This document shows, one piece after another, positions 17,249-25,843 of a DNA stretch of 64,000 bases (position 1 is its first letter; every line of letters starts with the position of its first letter). This stretch comes from Paraburkholderia bannensis (GTDB lineage Bacteria; Pseudomonadota; Gammaproteobacteria; Burkholderiales; Burkholderiaceae). The stretch lies in NCBI RefSeq assembly GCF_014200455.1, contig NZ_JACHBW010000006.1, forward strand, positions 1 through 64,000, written 5' to 3'. The notes beneath the pieces are model-generated. The model saw nothing but the letters and a program-made list of their open reading frames with translations, was not told where the DNA came from and searched no databases. Position numbers and translations under genes: made by a program.

Positions 17249-18052
17249 ATGTCTGCTCAACAAGCTGCTGTTCTTATTACGGGCGCATCCTCCGGTATTG
17301 GCGCGGTATATGCCGATCGTTTCGCCAAACGCGGCCATGACCTCGTGCTGGTGGCGCGCGATCAAGCGCGCCTGGAAGCGCTCGCGGCGCGGCTGCGCGA
17401 GCGCGACGGCGTCAATGTAGAAGTTCTGCGCGCCGATCTCACGCAACGCGCCGATCTGCTCAAGGTGGAAAAGCGCGTTGCCGAAGACTCGCGCATTGGC
17501 GTGCTGGTGAACAACGCCGGCGTGGCCTCGGCAGGTGGCTTTCTCGATCAGGGCGTGGAGGAAGTGACTCGCGTGATCGATCTGAACACCACGGCGCTTG
17601 CGCGCCTGGCTTCGGCGGTGGCGCCGCGTTTCGTGCGTGAAGGACAGGGCGCGATTGTGAATATCGCTTCGGTGGTGGGCCTGGCGCCCGAGTTTGGCAT
17701 GAGCGTGTATGGCGCGACCAAGGCCTTTGCGTTGTTCCTCTCGCAAGGGCTGCATCTGGAACTCGGTCCGAAGGGCGTTTATGTGCAGGCGGTGCTGCCC
17801 GCCGCCACGCGTACGGAAATCTGGTCGAGCGTGGGCAAGGACGTCAACACGATTGAAGGCGTGATGGAAGTCGACGATCTCGTGGATGCGGCGCTGGTGG
17901 GCTTCGATCGCCGCGAGACGGTGACGATTCCGCCGTTGCCCGACGTGCAGCAGTGGCATGCGTTCAACCAGGCGCGTCAGGCGATGTTGCCGAATTTCGC
18001 GCAATCGCAAGCGGCGGCGCGCTATCGCGAGGCGGCGCACGACCCGAAGTAA
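17249..18052 (+). CDS. SDR family NAD(P)-dependent oxidoreductase
   Basis: The 267-residue classical short-chain dehydrogenase has the cofactor motif ITGASSGIG (residues 10-18), VNNAG near residue 90, and the catalytic Ser/Tyr/Lys in NIASVVGLAP and SVYGATKAF. It is the type long annotated as DltE-like or YqjQ-like dehydrogenase; the substrate is unknown. GAAGGAG lies 8 nt before the ATG. Its expression is probably controlled by the divergent TetR protein through the two palindromes, a common arrangement for detoxification enzymes. The stop codon is close to the decayed toxin-antitoxin genes, which look unrelated. Confidence 0.92.
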   Translation: MSAQQAAVLITGASSGIGAVYADRFAKRGHDLVLVARDQARLEALAARLRERDGVNVEVLRADLTQRADLLKVEKRVAEDSRIGVLVNNAGVASAGGFLDQGVEEVTRVIDLNTTALARLASAVAPRFVREGQGAIVNIASVVGLAPEFGMSVYGATKAFALFLSQGLHLELGPKGVYVQAVLPAATRTEIWSSVGKDVNTIEGVMEVDDLVDAALVGFDRRETVTIPPLPDVQQWHAFNQARQAMLPNFAQSQAAARYREAAHDPK

Positions 18053-18090
18053 GCAATGTCGTTGAGGCGGCGGCGCGTGGGCTCGCGCCG

Positions 18091-18330
18091 CTGAGAAAAT
18101 GGGGCAATAGCGCGGCAATCCGTTTGTCCGCGTTGCTGCTGAAACAGATCAATGTGCAGATTGGGGCGTCACTCTCGGTCGACGTCAGGCCAGAAGGCGT
18201 CATGCCGACGCCCGCAAAACCAAAATCCTCGCTGGACGATCTGGTCGCGCAGTGTGACGCGAAGGCTCCGCTGCCCGAAGACCTTGCAGCGTGGGGACAG
18301 TCGAAACCTGTGGGACGCGAAGCATGGTAA
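18091..18330 (+). CDS. MazE/AbrB-type antitoxin, start codon missing or displaced
   Basis: LRKWGNSAAIRLSALLLKQI is the typical swapped-hairpin AbrB/MazE DNA-binding start, followed by LDDLVAQCDAKAPLPEDL, the toxin-binding tail. Normally an ATG stands about four to eight codons before RKWGNS. In this frame there is no ATG, GTG or TTG between the SDR stop and RKWGNS. The only standard start is an ATG at 17953 inside the SDR gene, which would add about 46 residues. I mark the conserved part from a CTG. An ATG at 18056 leads into another frame and stops after 12 codons, which may be the original start now out of frame. Its stop overlaps the toxin start. Confidence 0.6.
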   Translation: MRKWGNSAAIRLSALLLKQINVQIGASLSVDVRPEGVMPTPAKPKSSLDDLVAQCDAKAPLPEDLAAWGQSKPVGREAW

Positions 18331-18578
18331 GGCGCCCGCGGTTTGAGCGCGGGGATATTGTGCGAGTCAGTTTCAACCCGACTTCGGGTCGCGAACAGCG
18401 GGGCGATTTTCGGCCCGCGCTGGTGTTATCGCCTGCTGCATTCAATGCGTTCGGCGTCGCGCTCGTGAATATGATCCGCACGCTTGATCTTGAGGCGCGT
18501 GGAGCGCATAAGATCGAACGCGCGCCCGCAGAAGTTATTGAAGACGCGCTGGCGCGCCTTCAGACGATCATTGAATGA
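18324..18578 (+). pseudogene. MazF/ChpB/PemK-type toxin with internal deletion
   Basis: The 84-residue product starts at the ATG that overlaps the antitoxin stop. It has the N-terminal RFERGDIVRVSFNPTSGREQ and FRPALVLSPAAFN of MazF-type mRNA interferases and the C-terminal LDLEARGAHKIERAPAEVI of ChpB-like members. The middle is missing: after GVALV it jumps to NMIRTLD, whereas family members have about 30 residues in between (an ITQGG-type strand and the GVVL strand). The frame is kept. The loss removes part of the beta-barrel core and probably active-site residues, so the toxin is expected to be inactive. Confidence 0.7.
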
Positions 18579-18584
18579 GATGGG

Positions 18585-18626
18585 GGACGGGCCAGGTCAC
18601 CCGTCTCATCCCCACTCATTATTTTT
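18585..18626 (+). terminator. Hairpin between the toxin remnant and nodT
   Basis: The arms GACGGG (18587-18592) and CCCGTC (18601-18606) enclose an 8-nt loop, extended by weaker pairs, with TATTTTT at 18620-18626. The distance to the T run is long, so it is only a probable terminator between converging genes. Confidence 0.4.
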
Positions 18627-20091
18627 CTGCCTGCACCCCTTGCCCCGCCGCCGGCTTCTGCTGATCCGGCTCCCATCCGCCGCCTAGCGCGAGGAACAAT
18701 TTCACCTGGTCGAGAGCCACCTGGCTTTCCGCCGCAGCGACTTGCGAATGCGCGCTGGTGAGCGTGCGCGTCGCATCGAGATCCGAAAGAAACGATTCCC
18801 GTCCGGCCGAATAGAGCCGATGCGTTTCATCGGCCGACTGCTTCGCCGACGCATACGCCGTGCGCAGCGCATCCGCACGCTGATCGTCGGCGGCATAGGT
18901 CGCGAGACTCGATTCCGTTTCACGCAGCGCGTTCAGCACCACGCCGTCGAAATGTGCGAGCGCCTCGCTCGTTGCCGCTTGCGCGCCGCGCACGCGGGCG
19001 CGTTGGCCATTGGCCGGGAAGGTCCAGCTGATCAGGGGTCCGAATGACCAGGCGTTGGTCTTGGCCGAGAACAGATCGCCGGTCAGACCGACCGTGCCCA
19101 CGCCCGCACCGAAGCTGACATCGGGATACATCTCGGCAATGGCCACGCCGATGCGCGCCGTCGATGCCGCGAGCTGACGCTCGGCCTCGCGCACATCGGG
19201 ACGGCGCCTGAGGAGCGCGGCGCCGTCGCCGACGGGAATCGGCTGCTTGAGTCTGGGCAGGCGATTGCAGGCGAGTGCGGCGGGCGGCAGATCCTTGGGC
19301 GCGCGCGCCAGCAGCATGGCCAGCTGATATTGCGCAACGCGGCGGCGGCCCTCGAAACGCGGGATATCCGCGGCGAGGGTCTGCACCTGGGTCTGTCCGC
19401 GCGTCACGTCGGGCTGGTTGCCGCGGCCCGCGTCGCGCAGGCGTTTCGTGAGCGCCACGCGCTGCTGCTGCAGCTTCAGCGATTCCTGGGCGATGGCGAG
19501 TTCTTCGGCTGCAGAGCACGACTCGACATAGGCCTGCACCACGTCGGCGACCACGCTGATGCGCGCGAGGTCGGCGGCGGCCTCGACGGCCTCGTCGTCG
19601 GCGCGCGCAGCTTCGACACCGCGCTTGAGCTTGCCGAATAGATCGAATTCGTACGACACGTTCACGCCGAGGTCGCCGAGATTCGCCACCGGCACTTTTT
19701 CGAACAGCAGATACTGCTCGCCCGACACCTGGGCGCGTTGCGCACCGGCAGTGGCGCTGCCCGAAAAGCCGCCCTGCGCATTGGCGACGGCGACGACAGC
19801 ACGCGAGCGTTCGAGGTTCGCGGCGGCCACGCGCAGATTCGTGTTCGACGCCAGCGCGTCCTGCACGAGTTCGTTGAGCGTGGGGTCGTCGTATAGCTGC
19901 CACCAGTTGGCCGGCACGTTCTGCTGCGAGACGGGGGCCTTGTCCGCGCCTTCGATGGGCCCTTGCGCAAGCGGCGCATTCACCGCGGCTTCCTGCGGCA
20001 GCTTGTAGTTCGGCCCGAGCGTTATGCACGCGCCCAGTGCGAGGGCGAGCGGCGTGAGGGCGAAGCTGCGCCAAAGACTGCGACGTGTCAT
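18619..20091 (-). CDS. Outer-membrane efflux lipoprotein, NodT/OprM type
   Basis: The 490-residue TolC-family channel has a lipoprotein signal (LTPLALALGACITLGPNYKL, lipobox LGAC) and the family segments PANWWQLYDDPTLNELVQ, LLRRRPDVREAERQLAA and SFGPLISWTFPANGQRARV. It forms the outer-membrane exit duct for the AaeA/AaeB-like pump encoded upstream. Its ATG overlaps the stop of the membrane-fusion gene by 3 nt, showing translational coupling. It is the last gene of the marR operon. Confidence 0.93.
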   Translation of the reverse strand: MTRRSLWRSFALTPLALALGACITLGPNYKLPQEAAVNAPLAQGPIEGADKAPVSQQNVPANWWQLYDDPTLNELVQDALASNTNLRVAAANLERSRAVVAVANAQGGFSGSATAGAQRAQVSGEQYLLFEKVPVANLGDLGVNVSYEFDLFGKLKRGVEAARADDEAVEAAADLARISVVADVVQAYVESCSAAEELAIAQESLKLQQQRVALTKRLRDAGRGNQPDVTRGQTQVQTLAADIPRFEGRRRVAQYQLAMLLARAPKDLPPAALACNRLPRLKQPIPVGDGAALLRRRPDVREAERQLAASTARIGVAIAEMYPDVSFGAGVGTVGLTGDLFSAKTNAWSFGPLISWTFPANGQRARVRGAQAATSEALAHFDGVVLNALRETESSLATYAADDQRADALRTAYASAKQSADETHRLYSAGRESFLSDLDATRTLTSAHSQVAAAESQVALDQVKLFLALGGGWEPDQQKPAAGQGVQAEK

Positions 20092-21065
20092 TGCGACGCT
20101 CCGCTCGCCGTGACCGGCGCGACAGCGGCGTCGGAACCGGCGACGGCTGCGCTGGCGCCTGCGGCACCATTGCGCTTGTCTTTCTTGTCCGCCGCATCGT
20201 CGCGCACCGCAACGGTGGCCGTGCGGCCCGCGATCATGCGGAAATCGTCAGGGACTTCATCGAGCGCGACGCGCACCGGAATACGTTGTGCAAGCCGCAC
20301 CCAGCTGAACGCCGGGTTCACGTTCGGCAGCAGGTTCGGGCTGGCCTGACGGTCGCGGTCTTCAATCGCCGCGACAATGCTCTGCACGTGGCCGCGCAGC
20401 GGACGATCCTCGCCCATCACGATGATCTCCACCGGCTGGCCGATATGGATGCCATGCAGGCGCGTTTCCTCGAAGTAGCCATCCACGCGGAACGAATGCA
20501 GATCGACCACGGACAGCACGGCGCGGCCCGCCGCCACGTATTCGCCCGTACGCGGCGCGCGGTCGTTCAGATAGCCGTCGACGGGACTGACGACGGTCGT
20601 GCGCTCAAGATTGAGCTTCGCGGTGTCCACCTGCACCTGGCCGTCCGCGACCGATGCCTCGCCTTGTTCGACGCGTGTGCGGCTTTCTTCCATCGTTTCG
20701 CTCGCCACGAGATTGCCGAGGGCGATATTGCGCGCGTACTCGCGTTTGGCCTGCGCAAGCGTGGCCTTGCGCTGTTCGAGCGCGGCTTGCGCGAGACGCA
20801 GCGATAGCGCGTAGCGGGCCTGGTCGATCACGAACAGGACCTGGCCTTGCTTGACCGGCTGGTTGTCCACCACGTCGACGCGGGTGATGAGGCCGCCCAC
20901 GTCGGGCGCGACCTGAATCACGTCGGCGCGCACGTGGCCGTCCCGCGTCCACGGCGAGAACATGTAGTAATTGACGATGCGCCACAGCACGAGGGCGGCG
21001 ACCACGACGACGATGAGCGTCAGCAGGATCTGTCCTGCGGAGAACCAGGTTTTTTTCACGTTCAC
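20088..21065 (-). CDS. aaeA: HlyD-family membrane fusion protein, AaeA-like
   Basis: The 325-residue periplasmic adaptor has one N-terminal membrane helix (about residues 10-30), a biotinyl-lipoyl-like part (GHVRADVIQVAPDVGGLITR), a long alpha-hairpin (residues about 85-150) and a beta-barrel (VVSPVDGYLNDRAPRTGEYV). It resembles AaeA, which with AaeB exports aromatic carboxylic acids such as p-hydroxybenzoate; the substrate here is not known. A Lys/Asp then Ala-rich tail follows the barrel. It lies 1 bp after the DUF1656 gene. Confidence 0.9.
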   Translation of the reverse strand: MNVKKTWFSAGQILLTLIVVVVAALVLWRIVNYYMFSPWTRDGHVRADVIQVAPDVGGLITRVDVVDNQPVKQGQVLFVIDQARYALSLRLAQAALEQRKATLAQAKREYARNIALGNLVASETMEESRTRVEQGEASVADGQVQVDTAKLNLERTTVVSPVDGYLNDRAPRTGEYVAAGRAVLSVVDLHSFRVDGYFEETRLHGIHIGQPVEIIVMGEDRPLRGHVQSIVAAIEDRDRQASPNLLPNVNPAFSWVRLAQRIPVRVALDEVPDDFRMIAGRTATVAVRDDAADKKDKRNGAAGASAAVAGSDAAVAPVTASGASQ

Positions 21066-21066
21066 G

Positions 21067-21276
21067 TTAGTTCACGAAGCGATGCGACACGATGATGACG
21101 GCGGCCAGTACGAATACATAAATGCCGAGATCGAAAATGGAGCGATGCCAGACGAGCCGGTAAAAACCGACCCGCGTGAGCACCTTGCCGATCACGACGT
21201 TGATGAGGTACGCGATCAGCATCAGCACGAGGACGGCGGGCACGAAGACGCCAAAGATATCGATTTCGCCGATCAT
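21067..21276 (-). CDS. DUF1656 small membrane protein of the efflux operon
   Basis: The 69-residue product (MIGEIDIFGVFVPAVLVLML and onward) has two membrane helices and the IFDLGIYVFVLAAVIIV second helix typical of DUF1656. This family matches AaeX, a small partner of the AaeAB pump whose exact role is unknown. I choose the ATG at 21274-21276, since the open frame upstream runs into the coding region of the FUSC gene. It lies between the pump and fusion-protein genes. Confidence 0.85.
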   Translation of the reverse strand: MIGEIDIFGVFVPAVLVLMLIAYLINVVIGKVLTRVGFYRLVWHRSIFDLGIYVFVLAAVIIVSHRFVN

Positions 21277-21313
21277 GGTGCGGATTTCGAATGAGGTTGA
21301 ACAGAAACAGTGC

Positions 21314-23452
21314 TCATGCGCCGGCCTCCGGTGTGCCGCCGCGCGGGCGCTCGCCCGCGAGCGCGGGATAGAGCGCGAGGCGCAGGCCCACCAGCGCGTG
21401 CAGCGTGTCGCGCAGCCCGCGCTGCGAGAGACGCGCGCGCGGCGTGCCGCCGGGCGTGACGGTATCGGCGGCGCTGGCCGCTTCCTGGGCAAGGCCGCGC
21501 GTGGCGACGCGATGCATGGCGTCGTCGATGGTCACGAGCAGCGCGGGCGAGGCGTTCTGGCGGTGGTTGGCTTCGGCGCAGCGGGTGTAGTGATCGCTCA
21601 CGCCCGCGAGCACGCGGTCGATGGCGGCGGGCACGTCGCCGTCGAGCTTGCGGCGCGAGCGGCGCAGATCGAGCGCATTGAGTGCGATGCGCAGATCGCG
21701 GAAGCTCTCGATCGACGGATGGCGATGCTCGTCCGAAGCCGCCAGACGCGGGATCAACTGCATCAGCCGGTCGACCATGCGCGACGCGAGATTGCGCTGA
21801 TCGGTGAGCGGCGCGGTGGAGGCGGACAGCGCCACATCGGCCCAACTCGAACGCAACAGACGCCGGGCCGCGAATTCCGCGCCAAAGGGGCGCGTCACGC
21901 GCGTCCACACATAGGCGAACAACAGGCCGGCGACGCCCGCGATATTGCTGTTGAGAAACACGAGAAAGTCGGTGTCGTAAGCGCTCTGGATGCTGATGAA
22001 GGTCGCCGTGTTCACGGCAGTGAGCATCGTCACCATATTGAAAGCGGGGCGTGGGATCAGCGTGCCGATCAGAATGAAGGGCCCCGCGAAGATCAGCACG
22101 AGCATCGCAAAGTCGTGCACCTTGGGCAGCACCACGAACAGATACAGGCCCGCGAACACCACGCTCGCGGCGGTGGCGGCGAAGAAGCGGAACACCATCG
22201 GCGCGGGCTCGTCGAGCGCGGCGAAGAAGCAGCAGGCCACGGCCGCGAGCGTCACGGCGCTCGCGCCGTCGTGCCAGCCCGAACTGACCCACAGCCAGCA
22301 CGCCACCAGAATCGCGCCCACCGGCACCGCGCACGAAATCAGCATCAGGCCGCGGTCGTAGAAACGCTCGGTGCCGCCCAGCCGCCAGTGCCGATAGCGC
22401 GGCCGCCAGGTGCCTTCCTCATGCGCGATCAGCGCGCGCAAGGACAGACAGTCCTGCCAGACGTCGATCACCTGACCCAGGCGCCAGAGCGCGTTCGAGA
22501 GCAGCGCGCCTTCCCAGCCGGTGAGCTGGTCGTGCGCGGGCTGCAGCGCCGCGATGCGCGCGCGCAGACTGTCGGCGATGCTGTCGCCCTTGTCCTCGTG
22601 CATATCGGCGGGGCGGGTGGGCAGCGGCGCATCGAACCATTTGGCCGCGTCGGTGAGCAGCGCGTCGAGCCCTTCGGGCCAGACGTGCAGATCGCGGCGC
22701 AGGGCGATCAGCGGATCGGCGAGCGCCGAAATCATCGGCAGAAATAGCTGCATGCGTCCGCGTAGATTCTGTGCGCGTGCGAGGATCTCCGGATGCGTAT
22801 GGTCGTAGCCGAGTTGGCTCAGGAGGAATTCGAGCTGATTGACCGTCGATGCCAGGCGCTGCCGGCAGGCCGAAATCGCCTTGCCGACGATATTGCCCGA
22901 AAGCGTTTCGCGGCCATAGAAGGCGGCGTCGCGGAACCAGGCGTCGGCGCGCTCGATGAGCGTGGGGGCAAGACGGCTCGGCAGGATATTGCTGCCGATC
23001 ACGCTCGCGCAGATGATGCCCACCGTGATTTCCTCGGTCCGCGCGATCGCCACGTCGAACACCGTGCTCGGGTCGGTGACGGTGGGGAAGGCCACCAGCG
23101 GCATGGTGTAGCCCGCGAGCATGAACACATAGCTGCGCGCGGTGCGATCCCTGATCGCCAGATAGAGCAGCGTGCCGGTCCACAGCGCCACGACCACGCT
23201 GAACAGCAGCGGCGTTTCCACGAAGGGCGGCACGAGCGCGATGGCGGCGGCCGCGCCCAGCGCCGTGCCGAGCACACGATAAAGCGCCTTGGAGCGCGTT
23301 GCGCCGACGAACGGATTCGAGACGATATAGACGCTCGCCATGGCCCAATACGGGCGCGGCAACTGGAACGCGAGCCCGATATAAAGCGCCAGCATCGACG
23401 CTGCGAAGGTCTTGACGGAGAAGAGCCAGTCGCGGATGGATGGGTAGGTCAT
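21314..23452 (-). CDS. aaeB: FUSC-family inner-membrane efflux pump, AaeB-like
   Basis: The 712-residue protein has the FUSC layout: an N-terminal block of about five helices starting SVKTFAASMLALYIGLAFQL, a cytoplasmic domain, a second helix block (SCAVPVGAILVACWLWVSSG to IAGVAGLLFAYVWTRV), and a C-terminal cytoplasmic domain. RPYWAMASVYIVSNPFVGAT is a family signature in the second helix. AaeB members export hydroxylated aromatic acids and other weak organic acids. It follows the MarR-type regulator by 17 bp and precedes DUF1656, aaeA-like and nodT-like genes. Confidence 0.92.
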   Translation of the reverse strand: MTYPSIRDWLFSVKTFAASMLALYIGLAFQLPRPYWAMASVYIVSNPFVGATRSKALYRVLGTALGAAAAIALVPPFVETPLLFSVVVALWTGTLLYLAIRDRTARSYVFMLAGYTMPLVAFPTVTDPSTVFDVAIARTEEITVGIICASVIGSNILPSRLAPTLIERADAWFRDAAFYGRETLSGNIVGKAISACRQRLASTVNQLEFLLSQLGYDHTHPEILARAQNLRGRMQLFLPMISALADPLIALRRDLHVWPEGLDALLTDAAKWFDAPLPTRPADMHEDKGDSIADSLRARIAALQPAHDQLTGWEGALLSNALWRLGQVIDVWQDCLSLRALIAHEEGTWRPRYRHWRLGGTERFYDRGLMLISCAVPVGAILVACWLWVSSGWHDGASAVTLAAVACCFFAALDEPAPMVFRFFAATAASVVFAGLYLFVVLPKVHDFAMLVLIFAGPFILIGTLIPRPAFNMVTMLTAVNTATFISIQSAYDTDFLVFLNSNIAGVAGLLFAYVWTRVTRPFGAEFAARRLLRSSWADVALSASTAPLTDQRNLASRMVDRLMQLIPRLAASDEHRHPSIESFRDLRIALNALDLRRSRRKLDGDVPAAIDRVLAGVSDHYTRCAEANHRQNASPALLVTIDDAMHRVATRGLAQEAASAADTVTPGGTPRARLSQRGLRDTLHALVGLRLALYPALAGERPRGGTPEAGA

Positions 23453-23469
23453 GAGGCCGCTTTCAGCTT

Positions 23470-23925
23470 TCAGTCAGGAAGGTTGCTGTCGGCCGGATCC
23501 GGCGCGTTGAAGGCGTTCAGTACGCGCAACGTGGCTTCGAGGTCCGCGCGACTGATGCCCTTGAGGACGCGCGCGCGCAACCCGCGCAAGTCTTCTTCCA
23601 TTCTGGCGGTGACCGCCTGGCCTTCTTCGGTGAGCGAGATGGTCTTGGCGCGGCGGTCGTCGGGGTCCTCGTCGCGGCGCACGAGACCGGCGGCGCACAG
23701 CTGGTCGAGCAGACGCACCAGCGACGGGCCTTCGATGCCGACGTGCTCGGCGAGCGTCACCTGACGCACCGCCTCGCCAAGACGCCCGGCGGTGAGCAGC
23801 GGCGTGGCGCATGCTTCGGAAACGTTATAGGCCGTGAGCGCACCGTGGCTCGTGCGCCGCCACTTGCGGGCGGCCGTCACGAGCGTGCTGCTGACTGCCA
23901 GACGTAAGGTGTGAAGATTCGACAT
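23470..23925 (-). CDS. MarR-family regulator of the efflux operon
   Basis: The 151-residue winged-helix regulator has VTLAEHVGIEGPSLVRLLDQ as recognition helix and LVRRDEDPDDRRAKTISLTE as the wing. It is the first gene of the five-gene efflux operon and most likely represses it until an aromatic acid binds. A dyad lies just upstream of the start codon. Confidence 0.93.
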   Translation of the reverse strand: MSNLHTLRLAVSSTLVTAARKWRRTSHGALTAYNVSEACATPLLTAGRLGEAVRQVTLAEHVGIEGPSLVRLLDQLCAAGLVRRDEDPDDRRAKTISLTEEGQAVTARMEEDLRGLRARVLKGISRADLEATLRVLNAFNAPDPADSNLPD

Positions 23926-23934
23926 CGGCGGGAT

Positions 23935-23966
23935 GATAGCGTAAAGCGATTCGGTAGCAAACTATC
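23935..23966. promoter_or_regulatory. Possible MarR operator upstream of the efflux operon
   Basis: GATAG (23935-23939) and CTATC (23962-23966) form inverted arms around an AT-richer centre 10 bp before the regulator start. Length and symmetry are modest, so this is tentative. Confidence 0.3.
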
Positions 23967-24159
23967 TTTTCAGGTGCAGAGCCATCCCCGGATAGTAATT
24001 GAGGCGCGGCCCGCGTGCGTGCTGCTTGTCGGTTTCGGCGCCTTTCGCGCGCCGGGTGTGACGCGCGCGCCACGGCAGCCCGGCTATGTCATATGTGCTT
24101 AACGTCGTGGCGTCATGGCGGCGCGGTCTGTCGCTTTGTCCATGTATCGTTTTTGCGCT

Positions 24160-24864
24160 TTACGATGCGTTCCAGCGCGTGAGCAGAGCCGGCAGCTGCG
24201 CCATATCGGTGAAGACGTGCGCGACGCCTTCGGCCTTGAGGGCCAGGGCGCTGCTGTGGCCGGGTGCGGCGGGGCTGTAGCCGAATACGGTGGCGCCCGC
24301 CGCGAGGCCCGCGCGCGCACCCGTCACGGTGTCTTCGACCACGGCGCAGCGGCGCGCTTCCACGCCCAGGCCGGCGGCCGCGGCCAGATAGACATCGGGG
24401 TGGGGCTTGCTGCGCGGCGTTTCATGGCCGCTATAGATATGGTCGCCGAAGGACTCCAGCAGGCCCACCTTGCGCAATTGCAGTTCGACCTTACGCCGAT
24501 CCGCGCCCGAAGCCACGGCGATACGGCCGTCGTAGGCCGCCTGCACAGCGCGCACGGCGGCGGGAGCGCCGGGAATCTCGATCAGATCGCGCGCGAGCGC
24601 TTCATTGCGCCGGGCGCGAAAGCCTTCGAGCCAGGCTTCGGTCAGGCGGAAACCCGTGTGCGCCTCTATGCGCGCGGCCTCGTCCTTGACCATCTTGCCG
24701 ACGAAAATACCCATCGCCTCATCGACGGAAAGCCTCCAGCCCAGCTCGCCGAGCATCTGGACCAGCACGACATGGGTGATGCGCTCTGAATCGACCAGCA
24801 CGCCGTCACAGTCAAACAGGACGGCGTCGAAGGGGAGAGCGTGGAGAGTGGGCAAGGCGGACAT
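24160..24864 (-). CDS. HAD-superfamily sugar-phosphate phosphatase / beta-phosphoglucomutase-like
   Basis: The 234-residue HAD subfamily IA hydrolase has the nucleophile motif AVLFDCDGVLVDSE (residues 14-27), motif II IAVASGADRRKVE, the Lys in SGHETPRSKPHPDVY and the acidic motif CAVVEDTVTGARAG. DGVLVDSE plus a helical cap points to phosphatases of small sugar phosphates (YieH and YfbT kind). The substrate is not predictable. The start at 24864 fits the family; the frame upstream is open by chance. It is a single gene on its strand. Confidence 0.88.
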   Translation of the reverse strand: MSALPTLHALPFDAVLFDCDGVLVDSERITHVVLVQMLGELGWRLSVDEAMGIFVGKMVKDEAARIEAHTGFRLTEAWLEGFRARRNEALARDLIEIPGAPAAVRAVQAAYDGRIAVASGADRRKVELQLRKVGLLESFGDHIYSGHETPRSKPHPDVYLAAAAGLGVEARRCAVVEDTVTGARAGLAAGATVFGYSPAAPGHSSALALKAEGVAHVFTDMAQLPALLTRWNAS

Positions 24865-25059
24865 CGTCGGGTGGAAGGTGTGTAAGCCGAGGGGCGATGA
24901 TAACCGGGATGGGGGGCGGGTGTGAGTCGGGTTGATCGGCAGAGGACTGGATTGCGACTTTCGGAATTCTCCAATTCTGGGCGTTGATGAGCCGACGGAA
25001 AGTGGACGTTCTCGCGCATAGCGATGCGCAAGCAACATCCATTTTCCAGGGGACTCACG

Positions 25060-25545
25060 ATGGTCGACCGCTATCAATCCGAACACAGCATGCCCCGAAT
25101 TCCGCTTTGCAACCAGTCTCGCGCCTCGCTTTCCTTCGATGGGCAGCGTCTGATATTGTCCGGACCCGTATTTGGCGTTTTTCGTGCCGTGTCAGGGCGC
25201 CCGGATGATCTGGGCCACTTCGACTATTCGTCCGCCCGCCAGCGGGAAGGAAGTACCGGACCGATACCGCCCGGGCGCTATTGGATCCAGCCGTCACAGA
25301 TGTGGACGAATCGCTGGTATAGCCTTGCTCCGCGTGCAGCCTGGGGCGATCATCGGATCACGATTCACGTGTTTCCGGGCACCGAGACTTTCGGGCGGGG
25401 CGGATTCTTTATTCACGGCGGGACGCACGCGGGAAGCGCCGGCTGTATTAATTTGCACGCTGCAATGGAGCCTTTTGTGCGTGCATTGGCAGAAGCTGTC
25501 GCATCTTCGCCAGATTGCTATATTCCGCTGACCGTCAGGTACTGA
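25060..25545 (+). CDS. DUF2778/Tlde1-like L,D-transpeptidase-fold protein, candidate T6SS effector
   Basis: This 161-residue protein has GPIPPGRYWI, then HVFPGTETFGRGGFFIHGG and AGSAGCINLH, i.e. a conserved His and the Ser-x-Gly-Cys motif of YkuD-like L,D-transpeptidases. The layout (no signal peptide, short length, PPGRYWI before the catalytic motif) is that of DUF2778/Tlde1, a T6SS effector that edits peptidoglycan tetrapeptide stems. I use the ATG at 25060 with AGGGGA 7 nt upstream, not the ATG at 25024. A small membrane protein gene starts 1 bp after the stop, fitting an effector-immunity pair. No vgrG or PAAR is adjacent. Confidence 0.75.
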   Translation: MVDRYQSEHSMPRIPLCNQSRASLSFDGQRLILSGPVFGVFRAVSGRPDDLGHFDYSSARQREGSTGPIPPGRYWIQPSQMWTNRWYSLAPRAAWGDHRITIHVFPGTETFGRGGFFIHGGTHAGSAGCINLHAAMEPFVRALAEAVASSPDCYIPLTVRY

Positions 25546-25546
25546 C

Positions 25547-25783
25547 ATGGCCAGAAACACAGCATTCATATTGGTTGGCGTGGCCCTGGCGGCGATAGTC
25601 GTCGGAGTGGTCACGTTCAATGTTCTCAATTTGAGCGAGGCATACGGCGGTGGACCGCCTTACTATTCGCGCACGACGAACATGGATAAATGGAGCAGCC
25701 CGCTTCCCGTTCTTGGCCCCATCGACGTGCTAGTTGCGATTGCAGTTGCGGCTTACGCCCGATGGTGGCGACGCCAACGCTAG
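25547..25783 (+). CDS. Small membrane protein, candidate immunity protein for the Tlde1-like enzyme
   Basis: The 78-residue product has a first membrane helix (about residues 5-28, FILVGVALAAIVVGVVTF), a polar loop of about 24 residues with Tyr and Trp (GGGPPYYSRTTNMDKWSS), and a second helix (about 52-70) ending in RWWRRQR. By the positive-inside rule the C-terminus is cytoplasmic, so the loop faces the periplasm, where a cell-wall effector would act. It starts 1 bp behind the enzyme gene. No family is recognised; the immunity role is inference from position and topology. Confidence 0.6.
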   Translation: MARNTAFILVGVALAAIVVGVVTFNVLNLSEAYGGGPPYYSRTTNMDKWSSPLPVLGPIDVLVAIAVAAYARWWRRQR

Positions 25784-25843
25784 TGTCTGATCGGCCGCCC
25801 GGCTGGCACAATACGCGTTTTCGCTTTTGATTTACGCCTCACC

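Noticed and set aside
21176..22747. 523-codon open frame opposite aaeB
   Set aside because: Translation is low-complexity Arg/Ala/His/Gln sequence, typical of a reverse frame of a high-G+C gene.
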